A stretch of DNA of 64,000 nucleotides from Sphingomonas gilva (GCF_003515075.1 NZ_QWLV01000002.1:496001-560000); one strand, 5' to 3'. Shown: positions 54,542 to 64,000, counted from the stretch's first letter. Notes: generated by a model not told the origin, from the letters alone. Numbers and translations are program-made.

Positions 54542-55006
54542 TCACAGCATCCCCAGTTCGAGCCGCGCCTCGTCGGACATCTTCTGCGGGTCCCAGGGCG
54601 GGTCCCAGACGAGGTTGACCTCGGCATCGCCGACGCCCGGCACCGCGCCGACGCGCAGCTCCACCTCGGCGGGCATCGATTCCGCCACCGGGCAGTGCGG
54701 CGTGGTCAGCGTCATCGTCACCACCGCATGGCCGGCGTCGGTGACCTCGACATTGTAGATCAGGCCGAGGTCGTAGATGTTCACCGGAATCTCGGGATCA
54801 TAGATGTCCTTCAGCGCGGCGATGATCCCGTCATAGACTTCCTCGCCCGGCTCGCCGGCGGGCAGCTCGGCGGGCCTGGCCTTCAGGAAGCCTTCGAGAT
54901 AGTCGCGCTTGCGTTCGAAGGTGTCACGGGCGTCCTCGACGCGCGCCTTGGGCGGCGGCGCCACGGCGTCCACTTCCTCGACCGAAATTTTCGTCTGCTC
55001 GTTCAC
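54542..55006 (-). CDS. sufT: SufT-like DUF59/MIP18-family protein
   Basis: A 154-residue protein with an acidic N-terminus and a DUF59 domain: IIAALKDIYDPEIPVNIYDL, then TMTLTTPHCPVAESMP with a conserved cysteine. SufT assists maturation of iron-sulfur enzymes. Its start overlaps the sufS stop by four bases. The last residues (DEARLELGML) match the family's end. Confidence 0.88.
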   Translation of the reverse strand: MNEQTKISVEEVDAVAPPPKARVEDARDTFERKRDYLEGFLKARPAELPAGEPGEEVYDGIIAALKDIYDPEIPVNIYDLGLIYNVEVTDAGHAVVTMTLTTPHCPVAESMPAEVELRVGAVPGVGDAEVNLVWDPPWDPQKMSDEARLELGML

Positions 55007-56217
55007 CCGAATATCCTCGTGACCCGTTCGATCCCGCGCACCAGCGCATCCACATCCGCCGCGCCGTTATATACCCCGAAGCTCGCCCGCGCGGTCGCCG
55101 GGACGCCCAGCGCCTCCATCAGCGGCTGGGCGCAGTGGTGGCCGGCGCGGATCGCCACCTGGCTTTCGTCCAATATGGTGCCGATGTCGTGCGGGTGCAC
55201 CCCCTCCACCGCGAAGCTGACGATGCCGGCCGATGTCTCCGGCCCGAACAGCCGCACCGAATTGATCTGCGACAAGGCGTCGCGCGTGCGGGCGACCAGC
55301 GCGGCTTCGTGCGCGTGAATCGCATCGAGCCCGATCGCCTCGACATAATCGATCGCGGCATGCAGCCCGAGCGCACCGACGATATGCGGCGTCCCCGCCT
55401 CGAACCGCGCGGGCGGCGGGGCGTAGGTGGTGCCGGCGAACGACACCCGGTCGATCATCGCGCCGCCGCCGTGCCAGGGCGGCATCGCCTCCAGCAGATC
55501 GGCCCGCGCCCACAGCACGCCGATGCCGGTCGGGCCGTAGAGCTTGTGGCCGGAGAAGACGTAGAAGTCGCAATCGAGATCGCGCACGTCGACGGCCATG
55601 CGCGGCACCGCCTGGCAGCCGTCGAGCAGGAGCTTCGCCCCGACGGCATGGGCGATGCCGGCCGCGCGGCGGGCATCGAGCACCGACCCGAGCACGTTCG
55701 AGACATGCGCCAGCGCGACCAGCCTGTGATCGGGTCGGATCATCGCCGCCATCGCGTCGAGATCGATGCGGTGATCGTCGGTCAGCGGGACGACGTCGAT
55801 GGCGACGCCGATCTTCTCCGCGATCAGCTGCCACGGCACGATGTTGGAATGATGCTCCAGCGTCGAAAGGAGGATGCGGTCGCCCGGCTTCAGCTGGTTC
55901 GCCGCCCAGGCCTGCGCGACGAGATTGATCCCCTCCGTCGCGCCGCGCACGAAGACGATCTCGCTCGCCGAGGCCGCGCCGATGAACCCCGCGACCCGCT
56001 CGCGCGCCGCCTCATAGGCGATCGTCATGTCGGCCGAGCGCGCATAGACGCCGCGATGCACCGTCGCATAGGTCGTGTCGTAGGCGCGCGTGATCGCGTC
56101 GATCACCGGGCGCGGCTTCTGCGCGGTGGCGGCGGTGTCGAGATAAGCCCAGCCATCGGGTATCGCCGGGAAATCGGCGAGGGTGTCGAGCGGGCGGGTG
56201 GCGGTGAGGACGGTCAT
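55003..56217 (-). CDS. sufS: Cysteine desulfurase SufS
   Basis: The ATG at 56217 gives 404 residues of the group II desulfurases. The PLP lysine is Lys225 (FSGHKLYGPTGIG) and the persulfide cysteine Cys362 (AGHHCAQPLM). It removes sulfur from cysteine for SufBCD. It precedes sufT directly and is separated from sufD by 295 bases carrying a palindromic repeat. No sufE or sufU is seen in the window. Confidence 0.93.
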   Translation of the reverse strand: MTVLTATRPLDTLADFPAIPDGWAYLDTAATAQKPRPVIDAITRAYDTTYATVHRGVYARSADMTIAYEAARERVAGFIGAASASEIVFVRGATEGINLVAQAWAANQLKPGDRILLSTLEHHSNIVPWQLIAEKIGVAIDVVPLTDDHRIDLDAMAAMIRPDHRLVALAHVSNVLGSVLDARRAAGIAHAVGAKLLLDGCQAVPRMAVDVRDLDCDFYVFSGHKLYGPTGIGVLWARADLLEAMPPWHGGGAMIDRVSFAGTTYAPPPARFEAGTPHIVGALGLHAAIDYVEAIGLDAIHAHEAALVARTRDALSQINSVRLFGPETSAGIVSFAVEGVHPHDIGTILDESQVAIRAGHHCAQPLMEALGVPATARASFGVYNGAADVDALVRGIERVTRIFG

Positions 56218-56404
56218 GCGCCGCTTCCGAGTCGCGCCGTACCCGACATTCCAAAGGTGAGGAAAGTGAGGACACGCACACCCTGGCTTCCCCACCCCCG
56301 CGACTGGAAAATAGGCGTGGCGGGGCGGGAGGATTGCGAGAACATAACGGGATCATACTGGATGCGGCCCATGTAGGACAGCGCCGATGTATGAACGCCG
56401 TGTT

Positions 56405-56486
56405 CGTCACCCCGGACCTGTTCCGTGTCCGCCCGACGGATCGCCGCTTGTGGCACGATGGACCCCGGAACACGTCCGGGGTGACG
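56405..56486. repeat. Palindromic intergenic repeat, CCCCGGAC family (copy 2)
   Basis: Ends CGTCACCCCGGACCTG and ACGTCCGGGGTGACGG match those of the copy at 43935-44015, in the same arrangement, but the centre holds an inverted version of the ATCGTGCC segment. It lies between sufD and sufS, within the operon. The rest of this 295-base gap holds nothing recognised. Confidence 0.65.
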
Positions 56487-56512
56487 GTGGGGGTTGGGAA
56501 AGGTTTTGGCCA

Positions 56513-57586
56513 TCACAACCCCGCCAGCCATGCATCGGCATCGGCGGCGAAGGTTTCGCGCACCTTCTCCTCGCCGATCCGGTCGAGCGCATCCGCCACG
56601 AAAGCCCGCGTCAGCAGCGCCCGCGCCCGCGCGGGTTCGATACCGCGCGATTCGAGATAGAACAGCGCGCGCGCGTCGAGCTCGCCCACCGTCGCGCCGT
56701 GGGCGCATTTCACGTCGTCGGCGAAGATTTCGAGCTCGGGCTTCAAATTCACCGTCGCGCTGCGCTGGAGCAGCAGGCCGCGCAAGCTCTGCTCGCCATC
56801 GGTCTTCTGCGCGTCGCGCGCGACCTCGACGCGCGCGGCGAGGCTGGCGGTCGAGGCGTCCGCCGCGACCGCGCGCCAGATCTGGCGCGACTGGCCCGAA
56901 GGCTCGGAATGGCGCACCACCACCGCCGCCTCCTGCCGCTGCTTGCCGCGGGTAAGCAGCGCGCCGCCCATCTCGGCGAAGGCGGCCTCGCCAATGCAAT
57001 CGATATGCGCGTCGATGCGGCTGTCGGCCCCGCCCGCGCCGAGCATGATCGCGACGTGGCTGGCGCCCTCGCCGACCCGCACCTCGTCGCGGAGCGAGAC
57101 GAAGCCCGAATCCTGCAGCAACCGCACCGACCGCATCAGCCGGGCCGAACGGCCGAGGCTGATCGCGGTGAGGCGGTTGGACCAGCCGGCGCCGATGAAG
57201 GTCTCGACCACGTGCGCCACCGCATCGTCGGCCAGCGCGATCCGGGCGGGCAGATGGCTGGCGCCGCCGGTGGCGATGTGGACGATCTCGACGGGATCGG
57301 CCACGGCGTCGGCGGCAAGGGTCAGCGTCCAGCCTTCGCCCGTTGCGAGACGGCCGAGCGGGTGGCCGGTCGCCGCATCGACGGCGCCGAGCGCGACGCG
57401 GCCGGGGTCGCTGGCCGCGGCGTCGAACACGCCATCGACGAAGACGAGGTGCGGACCGCCGAGCCCGATCCAGCGCGGCTCGGGGCGGATCGCCGTGGGC
57501 GCGGCCTCGGCCAAGGCGGGCAAGCGGGACAGGTCGGCCCAGCGCCAGGCTTCCTCGTTGCGCGCGGGGAGGACGAGGGTGGTCAC
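56513..57586 (-). CDS. sufD: SufD, iron-sulfur assembly scaffold component
   Basis: A GTG at 57586 is the first start after the upstream repeat and gives 357 residues (TTLVLPARNEEAWRW). The conserved C-terminal beta-helix region shows KPELEIFADDVKCAHGATVG and LFYLESRGIEPARARALL, typical of SufD. It forms the SufBC2D complex with the neighbours. N-terminal sequence is weakly conserved, as usual for SufD. Confidence 0.88.
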   Translation of the reverse strand: MTTLVLPARNEEAWRWADLSRLPALAEAAPTAIRPEPRWIGLGGPHLVFVDGVFDAAASDPGRVALGAVDAATGHPLGRLATGEGWTLTLAADAVADPVEIVHIATGGASHLPARIALADDAVAHVVETFIGAGWSNRLTAISLGRSARLMRSVRLLQDSGFVSLRDEVRVGEGASHVAIMLGAGGADSRIDAHIDCIGEAAFAEMGGALLTRGKQRQEAAVVVRHSEPSGQSRQIWRAVAADASTASLAARVEVARDAQKTDGEQSLRGLLLQRSATVNLKPELEIFADDVKCAHGATVGELDARALFYLESRGIEPARARALLTRAFVADALDRIGEEKVRETFAADADAWLAGL

Positions 57587-57590
57587 GACA

Positions 57591-57722
57591 ACACCTCCCC
57601 GGCACGGGGAGGGGGACCGGCCGCAGGCTGGTGGAGGGGTTTTGGAGCGCGGTAAGCTGTCCGCCCGGACAACCCCTCCACCATGCTTCGCATGGTCCCC
57701 CTCCCCGTTCCGGGGAGGTATT
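57591..57722. repeat. Paired CCTCCCCG palindromic repeat (copy within the suf operon)
   Basis: Left half ACACCTCCCCGGCACGGGGA to GGTGGAGGGG, about 45 intervening bases, then right half CCCCTCCACC with CATGCTTCGCATG and the CCCCGTTCCGGGG palindrome to AGGTATT. It occupies the gap between sufC and sufD and could make a long hairpin in the operon transcript. Confidence 0.7.
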
Positions 57723-57734
57723 GAAAGGTCATCC

Positions 57735-58478
<744 letters not shown>

Positions 58479-58486
58479 GATATATG

Positions 58487-58795
58487 TCATTTTGTTTGGT
58501 TGGAGGATTTCACGATCAGGTCCGCAAGCTCTTCACGCTTTCTGGAAATGCAGTCAGCCCGGCGATCTTCGCTGGAATATCGGTCGCCGCAGGATCGCGC
58601 CGCTTCACAGACATAATGATCTACCTGTGGATTGCCGCTTGTAGCCGTAACGGTACAGCCATTCACCCGTCGGCCTTCGAAGCTAAGGTTGAATTTCGTG
58701 GCGTTCGCGAGCGCCGTCGCCGATTGCTGAATGTCGAGAGCAACGCCTTGCGCCGATCCGACCCACAAGGCCAACGCCAGAAAACCAATCGTCAT
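58487..58795 (-). CDS. Small exported cysteine-rich protein inside the suf operon
   Basis: The ATG at 58795 overlaps the sufB stop (ATGA), giving 102 residues. A signal peptide ([17 protein letters not shown]) is followed by a domain with four cysteines ([35 protein letters not shown]). The first part resembles the end of TonB-type domains (CTVT-x-SSGN-x-x-LD). It is exported, unlike all Suf proteins around it, so its position is probably regulatory or accidental. Base composition is lower in GC than its neighbours. Confidence 0.65.
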   Translation of the reverse strand: MTIGFLALALWVGSAQGVALDIQQSATALANATKFNLSFEGRRVNGCTVTATSGNPQVDHYVCEAARSCGDRYSSEDRRADCISRKREELADLIVKSSNQTK

Positions 58796-60255
58796 CCCAC
58801 ACTCCCCTCCAAACTGATCCCCAGCAGCTTCTGCGCCTCGACCGCGAACTCCATCGGCAGTTGCTGCAGCACCTCGCGGGCGAAGCCGTTGACGATCAGC
58901 GCCACCGCGCCTTCCGCATCCAGGCCGCGCTGCATGGCGTAGAACAGCTGGTCCTCGCTGATCTTGCTGGTGGTCGCCTCGTGCTCGATCTGCGCGCTGG
59001 GATTGCGCACCTCGATATAGGGCACGGTGTGGGCGCCGCATTCGCTGCCCAGCAGCAGGCTGTCGCACTGGGTGAAGTTGCGCACGCCTTCGGCATTCGC
59101 GTTCACCCGCACCAGGCCGCGATAGGTGTTGTTCGACTTGCCCGCCGAGATTCCCTTCGAGACGATGGTCGAGCGCGTGCCCTTGCCGATATGCACCATC
59201 TTGGTGCCGGTATCGGCCTGCTGATGGTTGTTGGTGACCGCGACCGAATAGAATTCGCCGACCGATCCGTCGCCCTTCAGGATGCAGCTGGGATATTTCC
59301 AGGTGATCGCGCTGCCGGTCTCGACCTGGGTCCAGCTGACCTTCGAGTTCGCGCCCGCGCACATCGCCCGCTTGGTGACGAAATTGTAGATGCCGCCCTT
59401 GCCTTCGGCGTCGCCCGGATACCAGTTCTGCACGGTCGAGTATTTGATCTCGGCATCGTCGAGCGCGACGAGCTCGACCACCGCGGCGTGGAGCTGGTTC
59501 TCGTCGCGCATCGGCGCGGTGCAGCCCTCCAGGTAGGAGACATAGGCGCCCTTGTCGGCGACGATCAGCGTGCGTTCGAACTGGCCGGTATTCTCCGCGT
59601 TGATGCGGAAATAGGTGGAGAGCTCCATCGGGCAGCGCACGCCTTCGGGCACATAGACGAAGGTGCCGTCGGAGAAGACCGCCGAGTTGAGGCAGGCGAA
59701 ATAGTTGTCGCGCTGCGGCACCACGGAGCCGAGATATTTGCGGACAAGCTCCGGATATTCCCGGATCGCCTCGCTGATCGAGCGGAAGATGACGCCGGCC
59801 GCCTCCAGCTCCTTCCTGAAGGTGGTGGCGACCGAGACGCTGTCGAACACCGCGTCCACCGCGACCTTGCGCGCGCCCTCCACCCCGGCGAGCACCTTCT
59901 GCTCCTCGATCGGGATGCCGAGCTTTTCATAGACGCGCAGGATCTCGGGATCGACCTCGTCGAGGCTGCCCAGCTTCTCCTTCGCCTTGGGTTCGGCGTA
60001 ATAATAGGCGTCCTGGAAATCGATCGCGGGGATGGCGAGCTTGGCCCAGCCGACCTCCTCCATCTCCAGCCAGGCGCGGTATGCCTTCAGCCGCCAGTCG
60101 AGCATCCATTCGGGCTCGCCCTTCTTGGCGCTGATGAAGCGGACGGTGTCCTCGGAGAGCCCCTTGGGCGCGAATTCCTGCTCGATGTCGCTCGAAAAGC
60201 CCCATTCATAGGACTTGTTGGCGGCGGCGAGCGCCTCTGCGTTACGCGTGGCCAT
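58792..60255 (-). CDS. sufB: SufB, iron-sulfur assembly scaffold
   Basis: The ATG at 60255 gives 487 residues. Family segments include [17 protein letters not shown] at the start, [40 protein letters not shown] and the C-terminal [20 protein letters not shown] followed by [20 protein letters not shown]. It builds the nascent cluster. The start overlaps the regulator gene by 14 bases. Confidence 0.94.
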   Translation of the reverse strand: MATRNAEALAAANKSYEWGFSSDIEQEFAPKGLSEDTVRFISAKKGEPEWMLDWRLKAYRAWLEMEEVGWAKLAIPAIDFQDAYYYAEPKAKEKLGSLDEVDPEILRVYEKLGIPIEEQKVLAGVEGARKVAVDAVFDSVSVATTFRKELEAAGVIFRSISEAIREYPELVRKYLGSVVPQRDNYFACLNSAVFSDGTFVYVPEGVRCPMELSTYFRINAENTGQFERTLIVADKGAYVSYLEGCTAPMRDENQLHAAVVELVALDDAEIKYSTVQNWYPGDAEGKGGIYNFVTKRAMCAGANSKVSWTQVETGSAITWKYPSCILKGDGSVGEFYSVAVTNNHQQADTGTKMVHIGKGTRSTIVSKGISAGKSNNTYRGLVRVNANAEGVRNFTQCDSLLLGSECGAHTVPYIEVRNPSAQIEHEATTSKISEDQLFYAMQRGLDAEGAVALIVNGFAREVLQQLPMEFAVEAQKLLGISLEGSVG

Positions 60256-60667
60256 GGGTGGCTCCAGAAGACAATTGGGCGAGGCTGACCCCCGCGAGCG
60301 CGCCGCGAACGGCGCCGTTGACCGCATTCCAGTGCGGCTTGACCTGGCATTCCGCCTCGATCGCGCAATCATGCTTGCCGGCATCGACGCACGCGGTCAT
60401 CGCGATCGGGCCCTCGATCGCCTCGACGATGTCGGCGAGCGTGATCGTCGCGGGCGGGCGCGACAGGCGGAAGCCGCCGCCGGTGCCGCGCGTGCTTTCG
60501 ATCAGCCCGGCGGCGGAAAGCCGGCTGACCAGCTTCTGCACCGTCGGCAGCGGAATGCCGGTCTCGCCCGCGACCAGAGTCGCGTTGAGCCGCCCGCTGA
60601 CGCCGCAATGGCGCGCGGAGGCCGTCATCATCACGACGGCATAGTCGGCAAGGCTGGACAGGCGCAT
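60242..60667 (-). CDS. sufR: Rrf2/IscR-type suf operon regulator
   Basis: A 141-residue Rrf2 protein: winged helix ([40 protein letters not shown]) and three cysteines, Cys93, Cys101 and Cys107, placed as in [2Fe-2S]-binding IscR. It heads the suf operon and most likely senses iron-sulfur status to control it. The symbol follows the use for suf-linked Rrf2 regulators and not the cyanobacterial SufR. Confidence 0.85.
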   Translation of the reverse strand: MRLSSLADYAVVMMTASARHCGVSGRLNATLVAGETGIPLPTVQKLVSRLSAAGLIESTRGTGGGFRLSRPPATITLADIVEAIEGPIAMTACVDAGKHDCAIEAECQVKPHWNAVNGAVRGALAGVSLAQLSSGATHGHA

Positions 60668-60752
60668 TGTTGCGAGCGGTTCTCAAATCGGATCGAATCA
60701 GTCCGATTGCCATGTGGGGGCGAAGCGCCGCGCGGTCAACCTGGCTATTCCA

Positions 60753-61604
60753 TCAGGTGTCGCTCACCAATGTCGGCACCTGCCCGGCGAGCGCGGCGCG
60801 CCCGCTCATGGTCAGCTGGGCGAGCAGGCCGGGATGATCGTGCATCTGCTTGGGCGTCGCGCCGGTGAACTGCTTGACCTCGCGGATCAGGTGCGACTGG
60901 TCGTAGAACCCCTCGTCGAGCAGATCGGCGGGGTGCGCTCCCGCCGCCAGCGCATGCGCGGCGCGCAGCGCGCGGTACTTGCGCGCGAGCAGCTTGGGCG
61001 GGGCGCCGTACAGCGCCTTGCAATTGCGTTCGAGCTGGCGGCGCGACAGGCCGGTCATGCGCACCAGCTCCTCGACATCGGGTGAGGCGGAGGCGGCGAG
61101 CCACGCGTCCACCGCCTCGGCGAAGCCGAAGCGCGTGCGGTCGATCCCGGCGAGCAGCTCGCGCGCATGGCAGGCGGCGATCTCGACCATCGCCTCGATC
61201 CTGGTCTCCGCGCGCAGCTGGTCGGCTATCGCGGTCACCGCCGGTCCCAGCACCTCGGTCGCGTCGAACACGCGGTTGGCGAGCGCGGACGCGTCGACCC
61301 GCATCAGCGCCGCCCAGCCCGCGGGCTGCAGCCCCGCGCCGAACACCCGCACCGGGCCTTCGACGGAAACGCGCGTCGCGCCCGTGGTGGGGCCGATGAT
61401 CTGCACCTCGGGCCCGGGCTGCTCGGTGCCGTCGGCGAACCGATAGCTCGCGACGCCGCCGTCGAGCTTGAAGCGGAACTGCGCGTGGTCGGCGCGCTCC
61501 ATGTCCTCGAAATGCGGCACATCCGCGCGAAAAAGGTAAAAGGCAGTGACGAACGCCGCCAGATCGGCGGGCGGCACCGCATAGTCGAGTGCGATCTCGC
61601 TCAT
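60753..61604 (-). CDS. AraC-family transcriptional regulator
   Basis: The ATG at 61604 gives 283 residues; the frame extends further but the upstream part has a non-protein look. The N-terminal ligand domain (EIALDYAVPPADLAAFVTAF) is of the DUF6597 type and the C-terminal part holds two helix-turn-helices (VEELVRMTGLSRRQLERNCK and LLDEGFYDQSHLIREVKQFT). It is divergent from pyrD. Effector and targets are unknown. Confidence 0.82.
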   Translation of the reverse strand: MSEIALDYAVPPADLAAFVTAFYLFRADVPHFEDMERADHAQFRFKLDGGVASYRFADGTEQPGPEVQIIGPTTGATRVSVEGPVRVFGAGLQPAGWAALMRVDASALANRVFDATEVLGPAVTAIADQLRAETRIEAMVEIAACHARELLAGIDRTRFGFAEAVDAWLAASASPDVEELVRMTGLSRRQLERNCKALYGAPPKLLARKYRALRAAHALAAGAHPADLLDEGFYDQSHLIREVKQFTGATPKQMHDHPGLLAQLTMSGRAALAGQVPTLVSDT

Positions 61605-61658
61605 TGTCTTAGCGCCCCTATTGGCTCGACTGTACCGCACGCCGGGGGCAAAGAAAAG

Positions 61659-61692
61659 CGGCCACACCGGACTTTGCAGTCCGGTGTGGCCG
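61659..61692 (-). terminator. Perfect 14-bp hairpin with a minus-strand T-rich tail
   Basis: CGGCCACACCGGAC (61659-61672) and GTCCGGTGTGGCCG (61679-61692) pair perfectly around a 6-base loop. Read on the minus strand, the hairpin is followed by CTTTTCTTT, the form of an intrinsic terminator. It would end a transcript starting between here and pyrD, though no gene is recognised there; or it may be an operator for the AraC gene. Confidence 0.5.
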
Positions 61693-61874
61693 TAAGTGAA
61701 AGAACCCCCTGTTGAAAAAGGAGCCCTTCGGGTCGCAAGTCGGGATTTGAACCGGTTTAGGTGATTCGTATTGGATGGAATCGACATTTTGTAAGTGTCA
61801 GAAAATTGCAATGAAATCGCCCGTCATGGAACGGTTTTGACCCCGCCGCCCGGCGCTGCCATAGCCGCGCCGCC

Positions 61875-62870
61875 GTGACCGTCTATTCGCTTGCCCGTCC
61901 CCTTCTGTACGCGCTCGATCCGGAGGCAGCTCACCGTGCGACGGTGCGGCTGGTCGCCGCCTGGGGCACGGCGGGCGCGCCCTTCGCCCCGGCCCGCGCG
62001 CATGACCCCGTCACCATCGGCGGCCTCGCCTTCCCCAACCGGGTCGGCCTCGCCGCGGGGCTCGACAAGGACGCCGAGGGGGTGGACGGCTTCCTCGCCC
62101 TGGGCTTCGGCAGCGTCGAGGTCGGCACGCTGACCCCGCTGCCCCAGCCCGGCAATGCCGGGCCGCGGCTGTTCCGACTGGTCGAGGACGAGGCGGTGAT
62201 CAACCGCATGGGCTTCAACAATGGCGGAATCGACGCGGCGCTTACCCGCGTGGCGCGCGCCCGGCGCAAGGGCGTTCTCGGCATCAATGTCGGCGCCAAC
62301 AAGGATTCGGCCGATCGCGTCGCCGATTATGCGCTTGGCGTCGGCAAGGCCGCCCGACAGGCCGATTACGTCACGATCAACGTCAGCTCGCCCAACACCC
62401 CCGGTCTGCGCGACCTGCAGTCTCGCCCCGCGCTCGACGATCTGCTTGCGGCGAGCGACGCCGCGCGCCACGTGGATGGCCGGCGCAAACCGCTGTTCCT
62501 GAAGGTCGCGCCCGATCTTGACCGCGCCGGCCTCGAAGGCGCGATCGCCGCCGCGATCGACCATCATGTCGACGCGCTGATCGTCTCCAACACCACCGTC
62601 TCACGCCCGCCGCTCGCATCGCGGCACGCCGGCGAGGCGGGCGGGCTGTCGGGGGCGCCGCTCAAGCCGCTCGCCCGGGCCAAGCTCGGCGAAGCGCGCG
62701 AAATCGCCGGCGACGCGCTGCCGCTGATCTCGGCGGGCGGAATCGACAGCGTGGACGAGGCGCGCGCACGGATCGACGCCGGCGCGGCGATGGTCCAGCT
62801 CTACAGCGCGCTGGTGTTCCACGGCCCCGGCCTCGCCGGCCGGATCGCGCACGGGCTTGCTCATCGCTGA
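61875..62870 (+). CDS. pyrD: Dihydroorotate dehydrogenase (quinone), class 2
   Basis: A GTG start gives 331 residues. It oxidises dihydroorotate to orotate in pyrimidine synthesis and passes electrons to quinone. The N-terminal membrane-associating segment (VYSLARPLLYALDPEAAHR) marks class 2. FMN and active-site regions are NRMGFNNGGIDAAL, GVLGINVGANKD, INVSSPNTPGLRDLQ with the catalytic serine, and FLKVAPDL. Length is usual. Confidence 0.93.
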   Translation: MTVYSLARPLLYALDPEAAHRATVRLVAAWGTAGAPFAPARAHDPVTIGGLAFPNRVGLAAGLDKDAEGVDGFLALGFGSVEVGTLTPLPQPGNAGPRLFRLVEDEAVINRMGFNNGGIDAALTRVARARRKGVLGINVGANKDSADRVADYALGVGKAARQADYVTINVSSPNTPGLRDLQSRPALDDLLAASDAARHVDGRRKPLFLKVAPDLDRAGLEGAIAAAIDHHVDALIVSNTTVSRPPLASRHAGEAGGLSGAPLKPLARAKLGEAREIAGDALPLISAGGIDSVDEARARIDAGAAMVQLYSALVFHGPGLAGRIAHGLAHR

Positions 62871-62948
62871 CGGCGATCTCTGTCTCTACGATAATCGGAT
62901 GGATCGATCGCACCGGCTCGATCATTGATGGCGCGGAAGGTGAATCCG

Positions 62949-63158
62949 ATGTCACGCGACCTGTTCAAGACGCTCAGCTATCTGGCGATCCATCTGACGA
63001 TCGCCTTCAGCCTCGCCTATCTGCTGACCGGCTCGGTCGCCATCGCCGGCGGCATCGCGCTGATCGAGCCCGTCCTCAACGCCGTCGCCTTCTTCTTCCA
63101 CGAAAAGGCGTGGCGCGGGGAGCTGGTCCCGTTCCGGCGCAAGGCGGGCACGACGTAA
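62949..63158 (+). CDS. DUF2061 small membrane protein
   Basis: The ATG at 62949 with GGAAGG upstream gives 69 residues; earlier TTG/ATG codons lack a ribosome site. Two hydrophobic helices (YLAIHLTIAFSLAYLLTGS and GGIALIEPVLNAVAFFFHE) match DUF2061, a family of small inner-membrane proteins of unknown function. It lies between pyrD and the gamma-glutamyltransferase gene. Confidence 0.8.
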   Translation: MSRDLFKTLSYLAIHLTIAFSLAYLLTGSVAIAGGIALIEPVLNAVAFFFHEKAWRGELVPFRRKAGTT

Positions 63159-63197
63159 CGGCTTGCGGACGGCGTGCGCGCCGATAGTGTCTCGCGC

Positions 63198-64000
63198 ATG
63201 ATCCGCCTGTTGCTCGCGTTCCTCGCGCTTCTCCTCCCCTCCGCGCTCGCCGCGCAGGGGGTCGTCTCCTCCGCCGATCCGCGCGCGACGCAAGCAGGAC
63301 AGGAGATATTGCGCCAGGGCGGCAGCGCCGCCGACGCGGCGATGGCGATGATGCTGGCGCTGACCGTGGTCGAACCGCAATCGAGCGGCATCGGCGGCGG
63401 CGGCTTCTTCGTCCATCACGACGCCGCGACCGGCCTCACCGATACGGTGGACGGGCGCGAGAAGGCGCCGATGGCGGCGACGCCCGAACGCTTCCTGCGC
63501 GCCGACGGCACGCCGATCCCCTGGCCCGATCGCTACCCCGGCGGCCTTTCGGTCGGCGTCCCCGGCAACATCCGGCTGATGGAGCGAGTCCATGCGCGCT
63601 GGGGCAAGCTGCCTTGGGCGGCGCTGTTCCAGCCGGCGATCCGCCTGGCCGATCAGGGGTTCGAGGTCACCCGCCCGCTCGCCGGGATCAGCGCCTGGGG
63701 GGTGAAGCAGTGGGAGGACTTCCCCGAGATCGCCAGGCTCTACACCGATGACGGCAGGCCGCTTCGCCAGGGCCAGCGCATCCGCAATCCCGCGCTCGCC
63801 GATCTGCTGCGCGATATCGCAAAGGACGGCCCCGACGCCTTCTACACCGGCGAGACCGCGCGCGAGATAGTCGAGGCGGTGGCCGAGGCGCCGATGAACC
63901 GGGCCGACATGACGCTCGCCGATCTTGCTGCGTATGAAGCCAAGGACCGGCCGGCGGTGTGCAGCCGCTACCGCGAGTACAAGCTCTGCGGCATGGGCCC
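63198..64000 (+). CDS. ggt: Gamma-glutamyltransferase (N-terminal part)
   Basis: The ATG at 63198 begins a signal peptide (MIRLLLAFLALLLPSALAAQ); 267 residues are visible before the window ends. Family signatures include VVSSADPRATQAGQEILRQG, SAADAAMAMMLALTVVEPQS followed by the glycine-rich GIGGGGFF, and DGREKAPMAAT. The enzyme transfers or hydrolyses the gamma-glutamyl group of glutathione in the periplasm. The autoprocessing threonine lies beyond the right edge. Confidence 0.9.
   Translation, partial: MIRLLLAFLALLLPSALAAQGVVSSADPRATQAGQEILRQGGSAADAAMAMMLALTVVEPQSSGIGGGGFFVHHDAATGLTDTVDGREKAPMAATPERFLRADGTPIPWPDRYPGGLSVGVPGNIRLMERVHARWGKLPWAALFQPAIRLADQGFEVTRPLAGISAWGVKQWEDFPEIARLYTDDGRPLRQGQRIRNPALADLLRDIAKDGPDAFYTGETAREIVEAVAEAPMNRADMTLADLAAYEAKDRPAVCSRYREYKLCGMG

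Noticed and set aside
56214..57605. Long minus-strand frame overlapping sufD in another frame
   Set aside because: Arg/Pro-rich sequence without motifs; sufD in the other frame has the conserved C-terminal region.
61735..61765. tRNA T-loop-like sequence on the minus strand (GGTTCAAATCCCG)
   Set aside because: The flanking bases do not form a T stem, there is no CCA or acceptor pairing, and no anticodon arm can be placed upstream. It is at most a degenerate tRNA fragment.

Overview
The window is a GC-rich chromosomal segment from an alphaproteobacterium, most likely a sphingomonad (Sphingomonas or a close relative). This is inferred from the suf cluster with an Rrf2 regulator, the DUF6961/DUF5818 pair, the glucoside-oxidation locus built on GMC and Tat proteins, and several intergenic palindromic repeat families. 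No rRNA, tRNA or CRISPR array is visible.

Layout. (1) 1-7.9 kb holds a CitMHS-type citrate transporter (partial), a binding protein plus TctE/TctD-like kinase and regulator, a second two-component system with two PepSY-type periplasmic proteins, and a porin. The same TGTCA-N6-TGTCA direct repeat lies before the transporter and between the PepSY operon and the porin. (2) 7.9-29.6 kb is an accessory island with lower GC and patchy gene content. It carries a secreted GH32 fructosidase, small sphingomonad proteins, a serine recombinase/ParB/RepB-like cassette, and a His-Xaa-Ser (Hxs) radical-SAM modification system (hxsB, hxsC, hxsA, a TIGR03982-like protein and a MauG-like di-heme protein, with no hxsD seen). 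It continues with a MazG-like protein divergent from a stand-alone holo-ACP synthase. Next is a five-gene operon: thymidylate-synthase homologue, AT-hook protein of the hypermodified-base nucleotide kinase/pyrophosphorylase type, ImmA-type metallopeptidase, XRE repressor and a small protein. The island ends in broken genes (PD-(D/E)XK nuclease, proteasome-like Ntn hydrolase, a truncated fragment).

(3) 29.7-39.9 kb is one long minus-strand operon for oxidative sugar or glycoside metabolism: cytochrome c, three TIM-barrel isomerases, MFS permease, DUF1080 hydrolase, Tat-exported small subunit, GMC dehydrogenase and FG-GAP lipoprotein. A Gfo/Idh/MocA oxidoreductase is divergent from it. (4) 40-54 kb is core metabolism: aconitase, APC permease, and leucine catabolism genes (isovaleryl-CoA dehydrogenase, methylcrotonyl-CoA carboxylase beta and alpha) interrupted by an M13 peptidase, a DUF486 protein, a DUF559 nuclease framed by repeats, and a DUF4440 protein. 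(5) 54-60.7 kb is the suf operon (Rrf2 regulator, sufB, a small exported protein, sufC, sufD, sufS, sufT-like, sufA), studded with four palindromic repeat types. (6) 60.7-64 kb holds an AraC regulator, pyrD, a DUF2061 protein and the start of a gamma-glutamyltransferase.

The strongest candidates for something little described are the thymidylate-synthase/kinase/ImmA/XRE operon with its palindromic operators and a truncated MazG-like remnant; the divergent MazG-like/AcpS pair; the hxsD-less Hxs locus; and the DUF559 gene sitting between two halves of a repeat that is compact elsewhere. All functional assignments rest on reading motifs and family resemblance by eye; no database search was run.
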